A DNA stretch of 64,000 nucleotides from Amycolatopsis sp. QT-25 (GCF_029369745.1 NZ_CP120210.1:4154001-4218000), one strand, 5' to 3'; positions 7,891 through 16,379 are shown, counted from the first letter of the stretch. Notes: generated from the letters alone by a model not told the origin. Translations and numbers: made by a program.

Positions 7891-8885
7891 TCGAAAACCG
7901 GGCCGTGAACGCGGCCGGACGCAGGCCGTCAGAACGCACTGTGAAGCGGCGGCCCCCAGCGGAAACGAGGGGATCGAAGCCGGCCGTGGCCACCACACCC
8001 CCGACGAACGACCTGCGCGCGCTCGCCGCCGCGGGCGTCACGATCGTGCTGTGGGCCTCGGCCTTCGTGGTGATCCGGGACGCGGGCGAGCACATCTCCC
8101 CCGGCGCGCTCGCTCTGGGCAGGCTCGTCACCGGCGCGCTGGCACTGGGCGCGTTTCTCATGCTGCGCAGGCAAGGGCTCCCCCCGAAACCGGCATGGCC
8201 GGGCATCCTCATCGCGGGAGTGGCGTGGTTCGGCGTCTACATGGTCGCCTTGAACGCCGGTGAACAGCGGATCGACGCGGGTACCGCCTCACTGGTGATC
8301 AACCTGGCACCGATCCTGATGGCGGCACTGGGCGGCTGGTTGCTCAAGGAAGGGTTCCCCCCGCAGCTGATGGTCGGTCTGGCGCTGGGATTCGCCGGCG
8401 CCGTCCTGGTCGGATTCGCATCGTCGGACGGCGGGAGCGCGAGCCTGCTCGGCGTGCTGCTGTGCGGCCTCGCCGCGGCGGGCAGTGCCACCGGCGTGGT
8501 CGCGCAGAAGCCCGCGCTACGGCACGCCACCGCTCTACAGGTGACGGCGTACGGCAACGTGGTCGGGGCGGTGCTGTGCCTGCCGTTCGCCGGAACGCTG
8601 GTGCGGGAGGTGTCGGCGGCACCGGCGAGCGCCGTCCTGGAGATCGTGTACCTCGGCTTGTTCCCTACCGCGCTGGCGTTCTCCACGTGGGCCTACGCGC
8701 TGTCCCGAACCACAGCCGGGAAACTGGGCGCCACGACATACCTGGTACCCGTACTGGTGGTTCTCTTGAGCTGGGTGGCACTCGACGAGATCCCCGCCGC
8801 GCTGTCGTTCGTCGGGGGCGCGCTCTGCCTGGTCGGCGTGGCGGTCTCCCGCCGCCGATCCCGAAAGACCGTGGAGGAATCTTGA
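7887..8885 (+). CDS. EamA/DMT-family exporter
   Basis: A polytopic membrane protein of up to 332 residues with about ten hydrophobic helices in two EamA repeats (first helix VTIVLWASAFVVIR; second-repeat features near FPTALAFSTWAYALS). Members export amino acids, metabolites or drugs by secondary transport. ATG 7887 overlaps the stop of the preceding regulator (ATGA), but the first ~33 residues are charged and unlike the family, so GTG 7986 (VATTPPTND) is a plausible real start. It lies in the operon divergent from the hydrazine genes, so export of the product or of a toxic hydrazine intermediate is a reasonable guess. Confidence 0.82.
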   Translation: MIENRAVNAAGRRPSERTVKRRPPAETRGSKPAVATTPPTNDLRALAAAGVTIVLWASAFVVIRDAGEHISPGALALGRLVTGALALGAFLMLRRQGLPPKPAWPGILIAGVAWFGVYMVALNAGEQRIDAGTASLVINLAPILMAALGGWLLKEGFPPQLMVGLALGFAGAVLVGFASSDGGSASLLGVLLCGLAAAGSATGVVAQKPALRHATALQVTAYGNVVGAVLCLPFAGTLVREVSAAPASAVLEIVYLGLFPTALAFSTWAYALSRTTAGKLGATTYLVPVLVVLLSWVALDEIPAALSFVGGALCLVGVAVSRRRSRKTVEES

Positions 8886-8887
8886 CC

Positions 8888-9892
8888 GTGGAAGAACTCT
8901 CCCGAACCGGCTTCGAACGGGTCGTCGTCGACCGGGATGCGGCAGGCGCGGCACGCTCGATCGTCGTGGTGCACGACACGCGTCTCGGCCCGGCGCTCGG
9001 CGGCGTGCGCGTGCGCCCCTATCCCAGCGAGGACGAGGCCGTCTCCGAATGCCTCGCCCTCGCCCGAGCCATGACGGTCAAAGCCGCCGCGGCAGGGCTG
9101 GACTTGGGCGGCGGCTGGAGCATCATCCCCGCGGATGTCTCGGACAAGACACCGGAACGGCTACTGGCTCACGGCCGGGCGATTGCCACGTTCGGGGGAC
9201 GGTTCATCCCGGTGAACGACATCGGCACCGATCAAGCCGACCTGCGCAAGATCGGCGAAGTGACCTCGCCTGTGTGCGCACAGGGCGATCCTTCGCCGTG
9301 GACAGCTCTGGGTGTGTCGGCCGGAATCAAGGCATGCACTCGTTTCTCCGGACATGCCGACCTGAGAGGCCTGCGAATCGGTGTGCAGGGCGCGGGCAAT
9401 GTGGGAAGCGCATTGGTCCGTCTACTCGTCCAGGACGGCGCGGAGGTTCTGGTGAGCGATGTGGTCGAGGAGCGCGCCACCGCACTCGCCGCGGAGACCG
9501 GTGTGACGGTGGTTGATCCCGGCGAGTTGCCGACCAGCGAATTGGACGTCTTCGCGCCCTGTGCGCTGGGCGAGGTGATCACCCCGGACACAGTGGACGA
9601 CCTGCGGTGCCGGATCATCGCCGGTGGGGCCAACAATGTGCTCGCGTCCTCGGATCTGGCAGGTCGACTGCGCGAACGGGGCATCGTCTACGCGCCGGAC
9701 TTCTGCGTGAACTCGGGTGGCGTCATCTTTTTGCAGGCGCAGATCCTGAGCCACACCGAAGAAGCAGCGCGCAAGCAAGTCCTCAAGGTCGGGGATGTCA
9801 TCTCGGATCTGCTGGAACGCTCGGAAAGTCGCGGTATCACGACCACTCAGGCCGCGGACGAACTCGCGCAAGCGCGACTCGACGAGGCATAA
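8888..9892 (+). CDS. Glu/Leu/Phe/Val dehydrogenase-like protein lacking one catalytic lysine
   Basis: A 334-residue homologue of leucine dehydrogenase. The N-terminal catalytic domain has MTVKAAAAGLDLGGGW: the first active-site lysine is present (K65), but the glycine-rich loop normally ending GGGK ends GGGW (W77), so the second catalytic lysine is replaced by tryptophan. The catalytic aspartate is kept (VNDIGT, D111). The C-terminal NAD domain has GVQGAGNVGSALV, and PDFCVNSGGVI is conserved. Oxidative deamination would be impaired, so the enzyme may act on another substrate or reduce an imine or hydrazone; this is inference. GGAGG lies 4 bases before TTG 8882 and 10 before GTG 8888, so either start is possible. 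It is the last gene of the plus-strand arm. Confidence 0.82.
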   Translation: MEELSRTGFERVVVDRDAAGAARSIVVVHDTRLGPALGGVRVRPYPSEDEAVSECLALARAMTVKAAAAGLDLGGGWSIIPADVSDKTPERLLAHGRAIATFGGRFIPVNDIGTDQADLRKIGEVTSPVCAQGDPSPWTALGVSAGIKACTRFSGHADLRGLRIGVQGAGNVGSALVRLLVQDGAEVLVSDVVEERATALAAETGVTVVDPGELPTSELDVFAPCALGEVITPDTVDDLRCRIIAGGANNVLASSDLAGRLRERGIVYAPDFCVNSGGVIFLQAQILSHTEEAARKQVLKVGDVISDLLERSESRGITTTQAADELAQARLDEA

Positions 9893-10030
9893 GGGATTCG
9901 AGTCTGCGCCAGCAGCGAAGGCACATGCGGCGGAACCAGTGCAGCTCAGCGAAAGTGCTTTCGAGAACCCAGCGGTGGACGCCGAGACCGGCGAAGCGCT
10001 CGCTCGTGCCTTGCCGCCGGACAGCTCGAC
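9888..10030 (-). pseudogene. IS5-like transposase C-terminal remnant
   Basis: Reading leftwards, the frame contains RFAGLGVHRWVLESTFAELH followed by a WFRRM segment, close to the conserved C-terminus of IS5/IS1182-type DDE transposases (HRWVVERT...WLHRFRRLRI). Only this tail remains; the upstream catalytic part is absent and the surrounding frame is not coherent. It abuts the stop of the dehydrogenase-like gene, so an old insertion sits exactly at the end of the hydrazine locus. Confidence 0.6.
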
Positions 10031-10078
10031 GCGTATGCGCATGGTGGGGCTGGGCGCGCCACCTGAACCATTCACCCC

Positions 10079-10123
10079 CACGACGAAGTCCCGGTCTCCC
10101 CCGCTTCCGGGGTTTTCGTCGTG
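10079..10123. terminator. Strong hairpin, likely terminator
   Basis: CACGACGAA (10079-10087) pairs with TTCGTCGTG (10115-10123), and an inner CCGG-rich segment extends the structure. It lies about 190 bases after the dehydrogenase-like gene and before the phage-like fragment. Confidence 0.6.
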
Positions 10124-10297
10124 TCACGGGCATCACGGTATGAGGTTCAGGGGTGGGCACTCTCGCATTGCCGAAGCCACTTTTCCCGTAGTCACACGCC
10201 CACACCTCTCGCCGCCGGACCCATCGCAGCCAACGCTGCCACCTACCCCGACGTGCCTGCGATCGACCAGCGTCGTCACGGCGAGGAGGAAAGCCCG

Positions 10298-10489
10298 ATG
10301 GGAGCACGCGGAGCGCAGCCGACAGCACTCAAGGTGCTGCACGGCGACCGCCCGGACCGGATCAACCACGCCGAGCCGATCCCGCCCGAGAACGAGGTCA
10401 CCCCACCCCTGCCCGCCCGTCGATGCGGCCTCAGGCAACGAAATCGGGGCTCCGGCACCGCAACTGTCGCCGGCCGGTGTCGAGCGTGA
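10298..10489 (+). pseudogene. P27-type phage terminase small-subunit remnant
   Basis: ATG 10298 follows a good ribosome site (GAGGAGGA at 10283-10290). The first ~32 residues (MGARGAQPTALKVLHGDRPD...PPENEV) match the start of P27-family phage terminase small subunits. After about residue 35 the frame changes to unrelated arginine-rich sequence and stops at 10489; the rest of the subunit and the large terminase are missing. This is the left edge of a decayed prophage or a phage-derived fragment. The stretch 10490-10672 holds nothing I recognise. Confidence 0.6.
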
Positions 10490-10672
10490 TGCCGTAGCTA
10501 CCGGCGAAAGCATCGTCGGCGGCGATCACATGCCCATACGCACGCCTCTTCAACATGCGGGATGGCGTCACTGTGGTCACGACTGTGCCGCCAGCCCGAC
10601 GACCGGGTCAGCGGTCGTCGGACCGTGGGCGATCCGGAGCCCGAGGATTGGCCGTCACCGCCGGGGACAGGC

Positions 10673-11197
10673 TCAACTGTGTCGAGCGGGATCGGCAAAC
10701 GCCGCCAGCCCTGTGCGCCAGGCGCTGTCGAGGTCCGCGTCGGGCGGGAAACGGCCGTCGAGTTCGAGGATGACCATGCCGTGGGCGAACGCCCAGACAG
10801 CACGTGCCCGGTTCATGTCGCCGCCGACAGCGCGCATCAGCGGCAGCGCGGTCGCTTCCTCGGCCCCGGGCGGCAGCAGGTGGCGAGGGAGGGGGCCGGA
10901 GTTCATCAGCCGGTAGAGATGGGGATGCGCGAGCGCGTAGGCACGGTAGGCCGCCGCGAGCGCGACCAAGGAGTCGGCTCGTGCCAGCGCGCTCGCCAGC
11001 TCCCGCATGGCGAGCGTGATGACCTGCGCTTCAACCGCACCCTTGTCCGGGAAGTGCTTGTAGAGCGACGGAGCGCGGATGCCCAGCCGGTCGCCGAGCG
11101 CCCGCATGGTCAGCGCCGCGGAGCCGCCTTCGTCGATCAGCACGCGTGCTGCGTCGACGATCTGCCCGGTCCGCTCACGCACGCCGGCTCCCGTCAT
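10673..11197 (-). CDS. TetR-family repressor
   Basis: A 174-residue regulator. The N-terminal helix-turn-helix spans about residues 10-55 (GQIVDAARVLIDEGG, MRALGDRLGIRAPSLYKHF), and a short TetR_C-type ligand domain follows. ATG 11197 is used. It overlaps the end of the DUF4260 gene upstream by 23 bases, so the two form one operon, and the large inverted-repeat operator at 11581-11635 in front of that operon is the natural autoregulation site. Confidence 0.9.
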   Translation of the reverse strand: MTGAGVRERTGQIVDAARVLIDEGGSAALTMRALGDRLGIRAPSLYKHFPDKGAVEAQVITLAMRELASALARADSLVALAAAYRAYALAHPHLYRLMNSGPLPRHLLPPGAEEATALPLMRAVGGDMNRARAVWAFAHGMVILELDGRFPPDADLDSAWRTGLAAFADPARHS

Positions 11198-11570
11198 GCT
11201 CACGCAGGCCGTAACCGAACGCCCGATCCAACGCGATATGCGCCAGCCAGCCGAGCCCCGCTGTGAACAACGGTACCCAATCCCCCAGTCCACCGGCGCT
11301 GTAGACGACCAAGACGGCCAGCGGAATCCATGGTCGATGCATGACGTTGTAGTAGGGCACGGCTTTCGGCGACAGCTTGCCTTTGCCGGCAACGCCGGCG
11401 CCGATGAGCATCGTCAGGTCGGGTGCGATCAGCAACAGGAGCGCGGCGACCAGCGCCGAACCGCCGTGGTTGATCACCTCGAGCACGATGAAAGCCAGTA
11501 GGAACGCCGCCAGAGCGGCCCATGCCACCCGCTTCGCGACCTGACGGGCGGGTGTGACAACGACAGACAT
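11175..11570 (-). CDS. DUF4260 membrane protein
   Basis: A 131-residue integral membrane protein with three to four hydrophobic helices. LLLLIAPDLTML and the C-terminal WLAHIALDRAFGYGLR are the DUF4260 signatures. The family has no assigned function. The gene shares an operon with the TetR repressor and lies directly behind the operator, so it is probably the regulated target. Confidence 0.85.
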   Translation of the reverse strand: MSVVVTPARQVAKRVAWAALAAFLLAFIVLEVINHGGSALVAALLLLIAPDLTMLIGAGVAGKGKLSPKAVPYYNVMHRPWIPLAVLVVYSAGGLGDWVPLFTAGLGWLAHIALDRAFGYGLREHDGSRRA

Positions 11571-11580
11571 GGAACCCCCA

Positions 11581-11635
11581 GTTGACGGCTAACGTTGTTA
11601 GCTTGAGTTTAAGGCTAACGCCGTTAGCCGTCAAC
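11581..11635. promoter_or_regulatory. Nested inverted-repeat operator
   Basis: GTTGACGGCTAACG (11581-11594) is the exact reverse complement of CGTTAGCCGTCAAC (11622-11635). Inside are two further palindromes, GGCTAACGTTGTTAGC (11587-11602) and GGCTAACGCCGTTAGCC (11613-11629). The repeat lies 11 bases upstream of the DUF4260 start, the expected place for binding of two TetR dimers. Confidence 0.85.
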
Positions 11636-11639
11636 TTGC

Positions 11640-11978
11640 CCAAGACTTCCGGCAGCTGAGCCGAGGGGACGCGTATGCATGCTCGCCCTGGACCGACATC
11701 CACCTCTGTCGTGTTGAGGACGTTTCGCCGGCTCGCAGGCGGATCGCTCCCGGCGCGGCTCAGTCGCCCGGAGCGATCCAGCTTGCGTGGTCACCGGGTT
11801 GTGCCGATGGTGGGCATCCCGAGGTCGATCTGGCGGGTGATGGGGTGATCCGCAGCGCGTCGGCGCGCTTGTCGCGCAAGCACTGAATGGTGCGCGCAAT
11901 CCCCTCGATCTCACCCAGCCGGCCCTCGGACGCCGCGCGCTTTCCGGTGGCGGGTCGGACGTCTCGTTCGAGGTCTTG
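11640..11978 (-). other. Gap with an unidentified remnant
   Basis: There is no intact gene in these ~340 bases. On the minus strand around 11830-11975 a short coiled-coil-like segment (LGEIEGIARTIQCLRDKRAD) reads like a fragment of a larger protein, but I cannot name the family. Confidence 0.3.
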
Positions 11979-12335
11979 TCACAGGGTGCCGGACTCGATC
12001 AGGTCCTCGATCGCCTGTCGTAGCCAGGCGTTGAAGTCCGGGAACCGGTGCCCGCGCTGCTCCCAGCCGCGGGTCGCGCCCACATGCACGATCGCGACGT
12101 CACCGCGGTCGAGATCCCAGCAGGCCCAGTCGTCGTTGTCCTGCCGTCTGGCGAACATCACCAGGCGCCGATGTGGATACGACTTCGCCAGTATCGCGTT
12201 GCTGCGTCGGAGCAGGTCGCCTTCGACGATCCACCACGGCTCAAGGTCGGTGAGCCCCAATTCGACAACGCGAACGAATTCCGGCGGGTAGTCGAATCCG
12301 TCGGGCAGGTCGTCGACAGACAGGAGGTCAGCCAC
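11979..12335 (-). CDS. Small SMI1/KNR4-like protein
   Basis: A 118-residue acidic, tryptophan-rich protein (LPDGFDYPPEFVRVVELGL, WWIVEGD, WACWDLDRGDVAIVHV). The pattern of an N-terminal PPEF helix followed by a beta sheet with a terminal helix (DFNAWLRQAIEDLIE) resembles SMI1/KNR4/SUKH proteins, many of which are immunity proteins in toxin systems. The GTG start at 12335 overlaps the stop of the HAD gene by eight bases, so the two are made together. No toxin is adjacent. The family call is tentative. Confidence 0.55.
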   Translation of the reverse strand: MADLLSVDDLPDGFDYPPEFVRVVELGLTDLEPWWIVEGDLLRRSNAILAKSYPHRRLVMFARRQDNDDWACWDLDRGDVAIVHVGATRGWEQRGHRFPDFNAWLRQAIEDLIESGTL

Positions 12336-12864
12336 TTCCGGTCCCCGTCTTCTGTAGCCACTCCTCGAGGGAGGCATAGTCGGCCGCTGTCAGGCCGTGA
12401 CGGGGATCGATCCGATGCAGCAGAGCAGATCCGTGATGGTGTGCGGACACCCAAGCCCGATCGGTGTCGGTGATCTCGTCATCCACCCAGGCGAAGGGGC
12501 GCCCCGCGGCCCAGTCGACGAGGCCACGAGTCTTCCAATGCAGACCGTTGCGTTCGTCCTGCTCGTCGACGCCGGATGGCTCCGGCCAGATCACGACTGC
12601 CAACCGCGGCAGCCCGATCCGTGGTGCGATGCACTCATTGGCGTCGTGCATCCATGTGGTGGCCCAGACCAGTTCACACGGCAGTGCCGCCAGGCGAGGG
12701 CCGTGCTCGGGGTTGATTCTGCTCAGCAGCGGGTTCGAGCCGTTCTGCTGTGGATCTGGCGTTGTCCGGTAGGTCGGATACTGTCGCGGCGCGAGACCGA
12801 ACGGGATGAGCGGCCCGTCAACGTCAAGGAAGAGCAGCGGACGCTGTCCAGAACCACCGGTCAC
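12328..12864 (-). CDS. HAD-domain protein (SAK-repair type)
   Basis: A 178-residue protein with the HAD nucleophile motif LLFLDVDGPLIPFG near its N-terminus, a central LVWATTWMHDANECIAP and a later FAWVDDEITDTD acidic motif. This arrangement fits the small HAD domain found in Swiss-Army-knife RNA repair proteins and related standalone proteins. GTG 12864 places the HAD motif near the start, as is usual; an in-frame ATG at 13008 would add 48 residues of unconvincing sequence. It overlaps the SMI1-like gene. Activity, presumably phosphatase, is inferred. Confidence 0.65.
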   Translation of the reverse strand: MTGGSGQRPLLFLDVDGPLIPFGLAPRQYPTYRTTPDPQQNGSNPLLSRINPEHGPRLAALPCELVWATTWMHDANECIAPRIGLPRLAVVIWPEPSGVDEQDERNGLHWKTRGLVDWAAGRPFAWVDDEITDTDRAWVSAHHHGSALLHRIDPRHGLTAADYASLEEWLQKTGTGSG

Positions 12865-13109
12865 AGGCCACACAGTAGCGGCTTTCACCCGACGGGCGGG
12901 CTCGATCAGAACGAACTCCGCGGGCGTGGCGACCGAGCCGCCATCGAAGCCGATAATCGCTGGGCGTTGGTTCACCGCCTCCTGCATGACGACACCGTCA
13001 CCATCCATGACCGAGTCGCCGGTCTGCTCCTGTTCGGACAGCCACTGTCAAATCGTCCACGGCGAAGGGAACCCCGGATCGTGCTGGGCAGGTCGAGGCT
13101 GCTGTGAGG

Positions 13110-13289
13110 TCAGGATTTGCGGGTGGCGATCCGAAGGAACAGCAGGCCGACCAGGATCGCCACCGCTGAACTGATCGTGGCTAGTGGCACGTCGTGCGCG
13201 GTGCTCACCCCGGCGATGCCGCCGATGATCAATGCCACGGCGATGGCGAGCGCGATGACACGCTGGGACTTCGAACGGGTTTCGGACAT
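13110..13289 (-). CDS. Small two-helix membrane protein
   Basis: A 59-residue protein. A basic N-terminus (MSETRSKSQR) is followed by hydrophobic helices VIALAIAVALIIGGIAGV and LATISSAVAILVGLLFLRI, ending in a basic tail. GGAG lies 8 bases before the ATG. No family is recognised. It lies 26 bases downstream of the esterase stop on the same strand, so it may be co-transcribed. Confidence 0.6.
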   Translation of the reverse strand: MSETRSKSQRVIALAIAVALIIGGIAGVSTAHDVPLATISSAVAILVGLLFLRIATRKS

Positions 13290-13315
13290 GTCGGATCTCC
13301 TCGTGTTTCGCAGGT

Positions 13316-14926
13316 TCAGTGCAGCGATGACCAGAAGCCGCACTGGTGCGCGGCGGCCGGGTCTACTGTGGATGGACGATCGGTGTCGGCGGTGAACTCG
13401 TGCACCTTCGGCGTGGCCGGGTCCCACGCCGGCCATTGGCCGGCAGTTCTCGTGTCACCAGGGTTTCCGGTGCGCGCGAACGTCGACCAGGCGGCGATCA
13501 TCCGTTCGGCCAGTTGCCGCTGGGCCGCCGTCAGCGGATACGTCGAACCGTCCAGGCGCACCGGCTTTCCTTTGACGTCGAACAAGTAGAACAGTTCGGA
13601 GGCGTGCGAGGCGCCGGGCTGGAACGTCGGCGGCACCGGGATCAGTGGCGGCGCGGTGGGGTCGGCGAAGCGGTAGCCGAACACCGGGCCGCGCGCCGCG
13701 AGCGCGGTGTCGGTCTGCTGCTGCGGGCAGGCGAATCCGGAGTCGGTGTAGGCCGCGGCCCAGGCCAATCCCGGCGTCGGGTAATCACGCAGCGGGTACT
13801 GCTGCTGGACCGCGGCCGCGTCCGCGCCGAATCCCTTGGCCAGCAGTTCCGGGTACTGCGCGGCAGTGATCGGTTTGCCGAGCAGTTCGTAGACGCCGGC
13901 GACCATGCGCTGCTCGTCCGCGGTGTTCCCGGACAGTACCGGCACGTCAGGCGCCTGTTTCAGCCCGTCCCGTGGATCGACCGGCAGCGTCGTGCCGCCC
14001 ACTGTGGCCGCGGTCGCCGTCCCGGCTTGGGTGAGCAGCTTGTCCACCGGCAGGGCGCGCAGGCAGCCGAGCTGGTCACCGCCGGGCGGGCAGCCGAGCG
14101 TGGCCGCGGCCTGCGCACTGCTGCGTTCGGCCTGCGCCTTCGGCCGCCAGAACGCGCCGAACGCCGGGCTCTCCGGACCGGACGCGTTCGCCGCGAGCGT
14201 GGTGTGGCACGAGCCGCTCTGCAGAATCGCCTTGCTGAACAAGCCTTTCGCGGCGGGCGAGGTGAGCTGACCGCATATCGCGACCGCGCCGCCGGACTGG
14301 CCGAACAGCGTGATGTTGCCCGGATCGCCGCCGAACGCCGCCGCGTTGCGCCTCAGCCAGGCGAGCGCCGCCTGCTGGTCCTGCAGGCCGTAACTGCCAC
14401 CGTCGGTCATCCCCGACAGCGCCAGGTTGCCGAAGATGTTCAACCGGAAGTCGAGGGTCGCCACCACCACATCGCCCTGGACGGCAAGCCTGCGCGGGTC
14501 GTACTCGGTGCCGGCGCCGCTGCTGAAACCGCCGCCATGCAACCAGACAAGCACCGGTTTCCGGACCGTGGCCGAGTTCGCCGGCACGGTGATGTCGAGG
14601 TAGAGGCAGTCCTCGGCGGTGCTGCCCTCCGGCGGATTGCCCACTTGCGCGCACGGCGGGCCCGGGGTGGACGCCTCGCGCACCCCGTCCCACGGGCGCA
14701 CCGGTTTCGGCGGCGCCCAGCGCAGCGGACCGGTCGGCGGTTCGGCGTAGGGCACGCCCCGGAACCGGACGATGTCGTTGTCCCGCACACCGCGCAGTTC
14801 CCCGGAACCGGTGTGTATGTGCGTCGGATCGGCCGCCGCCTCGTTCGTGCAGGCCGTCGATCCGACCGTGGTCACGGCAAGCAGCAGGGCAGTGGCGAGC
14901 CTGCGACGGGTGGTCACGCGGCGCAT
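13316..14926 (-). CDS. Secreted lipoprotein carboxylesterase (type B)
   Basis: A 536-residue carboxylesterase of the para-nitrobenzyl esterase family. The signal peptide ends in a lipobox-like TVGSTAC, then comes the body with VRFRGVPYAEPPTGPLRW and EDCLYLDITVP. The oxyanion loop WLHGGGF and nucleophile motif FGQSGGAVA are present; most relatives have GESAG, so Gln and Gly substitutions flank the serine. The acidic residue and catalytic histidine are probably in the C-terminal half (GASHASELFYLF supplies the histidine). It hydrolyses carboxylic esters outside the membrane; the substrate is unknown. Confidence 0.88.
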   Translation of the reverse strand: MRRVTTRRRLATALLLAVTTVGSTACTNEAAADPTHIHTGSGELRGVRDNDIVRFRGVPYAEPPTGPLRWAPPKPVRPWDGVREASTPGPPCAQVGNPPEGSTAEDCLYLDITVPANSATVRKPVLVWLHGGGFSSGAGTEYDPRRLAVQGDVVVATLDFRLNIFGNLALSGMTDGGSYGLQDQQAALAWLRRNAAAFGGDPGNITLFGQSGGAVAICGQLTSPAAKGLFSKAILQSGSCHTTLAANASGPESPAFGAFWRPKAQAERSSAQAAATLGCPPGGDQLGCLRALPVDKLLTQAGTATAATVGGTTLPVDPRDGLKQAPDVPVLSGNTADEQRMVAGVYELLGKPITAAQYPELLAKGFGADAAAVQQQYPLRDYPTPGLAWAAAYTDSGFACPQQQTDTALAARGPVFGYRFADPTAPPLIPVPPTFQPGASHASELFYLFDVKGKPVRLDGSTYPLTAAQRQLAERMIAAWSTFARTGNPGDTRTAGQWPAWDPATPKVHEFTADTDRPSTVDPAAAHQCGFWSSLH

Positions 14927-15125
14927 GGAGATCGGCCTTCCGGTCGGGATCGGGAACACCGCGCAAGCTATGTCACCTGTAGTCGGCGCCGCGACTCGCG
15001 GACGACCAGTCCTGGCGGATCGTTCGTCGGAATCCGTGCGACGAAAGTCAGCCCGGTCGCGACGAACGTCCACACCTCGGCCCGGCCCGACTGCGGCCGG
15101 GCCGAACCGGGCCTACCATCCCGGG

Positions 15126-16379
15126 GTGGCCACGACGGACGAATCCGGCCGGCCGGTGCGCGACGCCCGGCGTGAGCGGTACCTGCTGATCATCACCGCG
15201 CTGCTCGCGCTGCTCGGCACCGGGTTCGCCGCGGCCGTGCTCGGCGAACCGTGGCCGGGCCTCGCGGCGCCACTGGGCATCGGGCTGGCCGGGCAACTGC
15301 TCGCGTCGGCACTCGTGGCGGGCCTGCCCGCGCGCCCCGATCTCGGCCTCGGCGCCGTGGTGCTCGTGGCGTCGCTGCTGCGGTTGATTCCCTCGCCGTG
15401 GCAGCATCTGCTGGCCGAGCAGGCGGTGCCGTGGGTACCCGTCGCACTGGCCTGGGCGACCGTGCGGGTCGTCGAATGCGCACGGACGCCGCGGCAGCTC
15501 CGGATTTCCGCCGCGATCGCCGTCGCACACGTGGCACTCGCCGGCGTGCTCGACGGGCTGGACGGCACCCCGGGCTCGGCCGGGACAGCGGTGCTCGGGG
15601 CCGCCACACCACTGCTGGGCGGGCTGGCCGCGAGCCTCGCCGTCCGGTTGCGCCGGGCCCGGCGGGACCGGGTCGCCGCCCTGGCGCGCGAACGGGAAGC
15701 ACTGGCCTACCGGGCCAGGGCCGACGAACGACAACGGCTGGCGGCCGATCTGCACGACACCCTCGGTCACTTACTGACGCTGTTGGTGTTGCACGCCAAC
15801 GCGTTGACCGTCAGCAGCAAGGAAGCCGAGACCCGCTCGGCCGCGGAACGGATGAGCGGACTCGGCAACGCGGGACTGGACGAACTGCGGAACATCCTCG
15901 CACTGCTCGACGCACCAGCCGGTCCGGCATCGGTGCGGCCGGGCAACCGACCGGCCGACGATTCGCCGGAGACGCTCGTCGCCAGGGCGGTGGAAGCCGG
16001 GCAGCGGGTGGAGTTGCGCCGCGAGGGGGAGCAACCGGAACTGCCACCGGCGACCGCGAGCACCGTGTCCAGGGTCGTCCAGGAAGGACTGACCAATGCG
16101 CGCAAACACGCGCCGGGCAGCGAAGTCCGGGTCACCCTGGCCACCGACGACGACGTGCTGCGGGTGACCATCCGCAATGGACCAGGAACGGCCGAGGGTA
16201 GCGGCACCGGTTCCGGGCGGGGCATCGAGGCGATGCGCAGGCGGGTCGGCATGCTCGGCGGTAGCTGCGAGAATGCCGCCGAATCCGGCGGCGGCTACGC
16301 TGTGCGGGTGATCCTGCCCCTCGACGGGGCGGCCCGTACGGACATCCGGGATGGTACGTGGACCGAGCCGACGCAGTAG
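15126..16379 (+). CDS. NarL-type sensor histidine kinase
   Basis: A 417-residue kinase. Residues 20-190 hold about six hydrophobic helices (membrane sensor). The HisKA_3 dimerisation helix carries the phospho-acceptor in RLAADLHDTLGHLL, and the HATPase_c domain has GLTNARKHAPG (N box) and a GRGIEAMRRRVGMLGG (G box). The GTG 15126 start gives a short basic N-terminus before the first helix. The 3' end overlaps the response regulator by 22 bases, so they form a pair. Confidence 0.9.
   Translation: MATTDESGRPVRDARRERYLLIITALLALLGTGFAAAVLGEPWPGLAAPLGIGLAGQLLASALVAGLPARPDLGLGAVVLVASLLRLIPSPWQHLLAEQAVPWVPVALAWATVRVVECARTPRQLRISAAIAVAHVALAGVLDGLDGTPGSAGTAVLGAATPLLGGLAASLAVRLRRARRDRVAALAREREALAYRARADERQRLAADLHDTLGHLLTLLVLHANALTVSSKEAETRSAAERMSGLGNAGLDELRNILALLDAPAGPASVRPGNRPADDSPETLVARAVEAGQRVELRREGEQPELPPATASTVSRVVQEGLTNARKHAPGSEVRVTLATDDDVLRVTIRNGPGTAEGSGTGSGRGIEAMRRRVGMLGGSCENAAESGGGYAVRVILPLDGAARTDIRDGTWTEPTQ

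Noticed and set aside
9895-9910. Possible tRNA T-loop because of GATTCGAGTC near the end of the dehydrogenase-like gene.
   Set aside because: No acceptor or anticodon arms can be paired around it; the sequence is explained by the transposase tail on the other strand.
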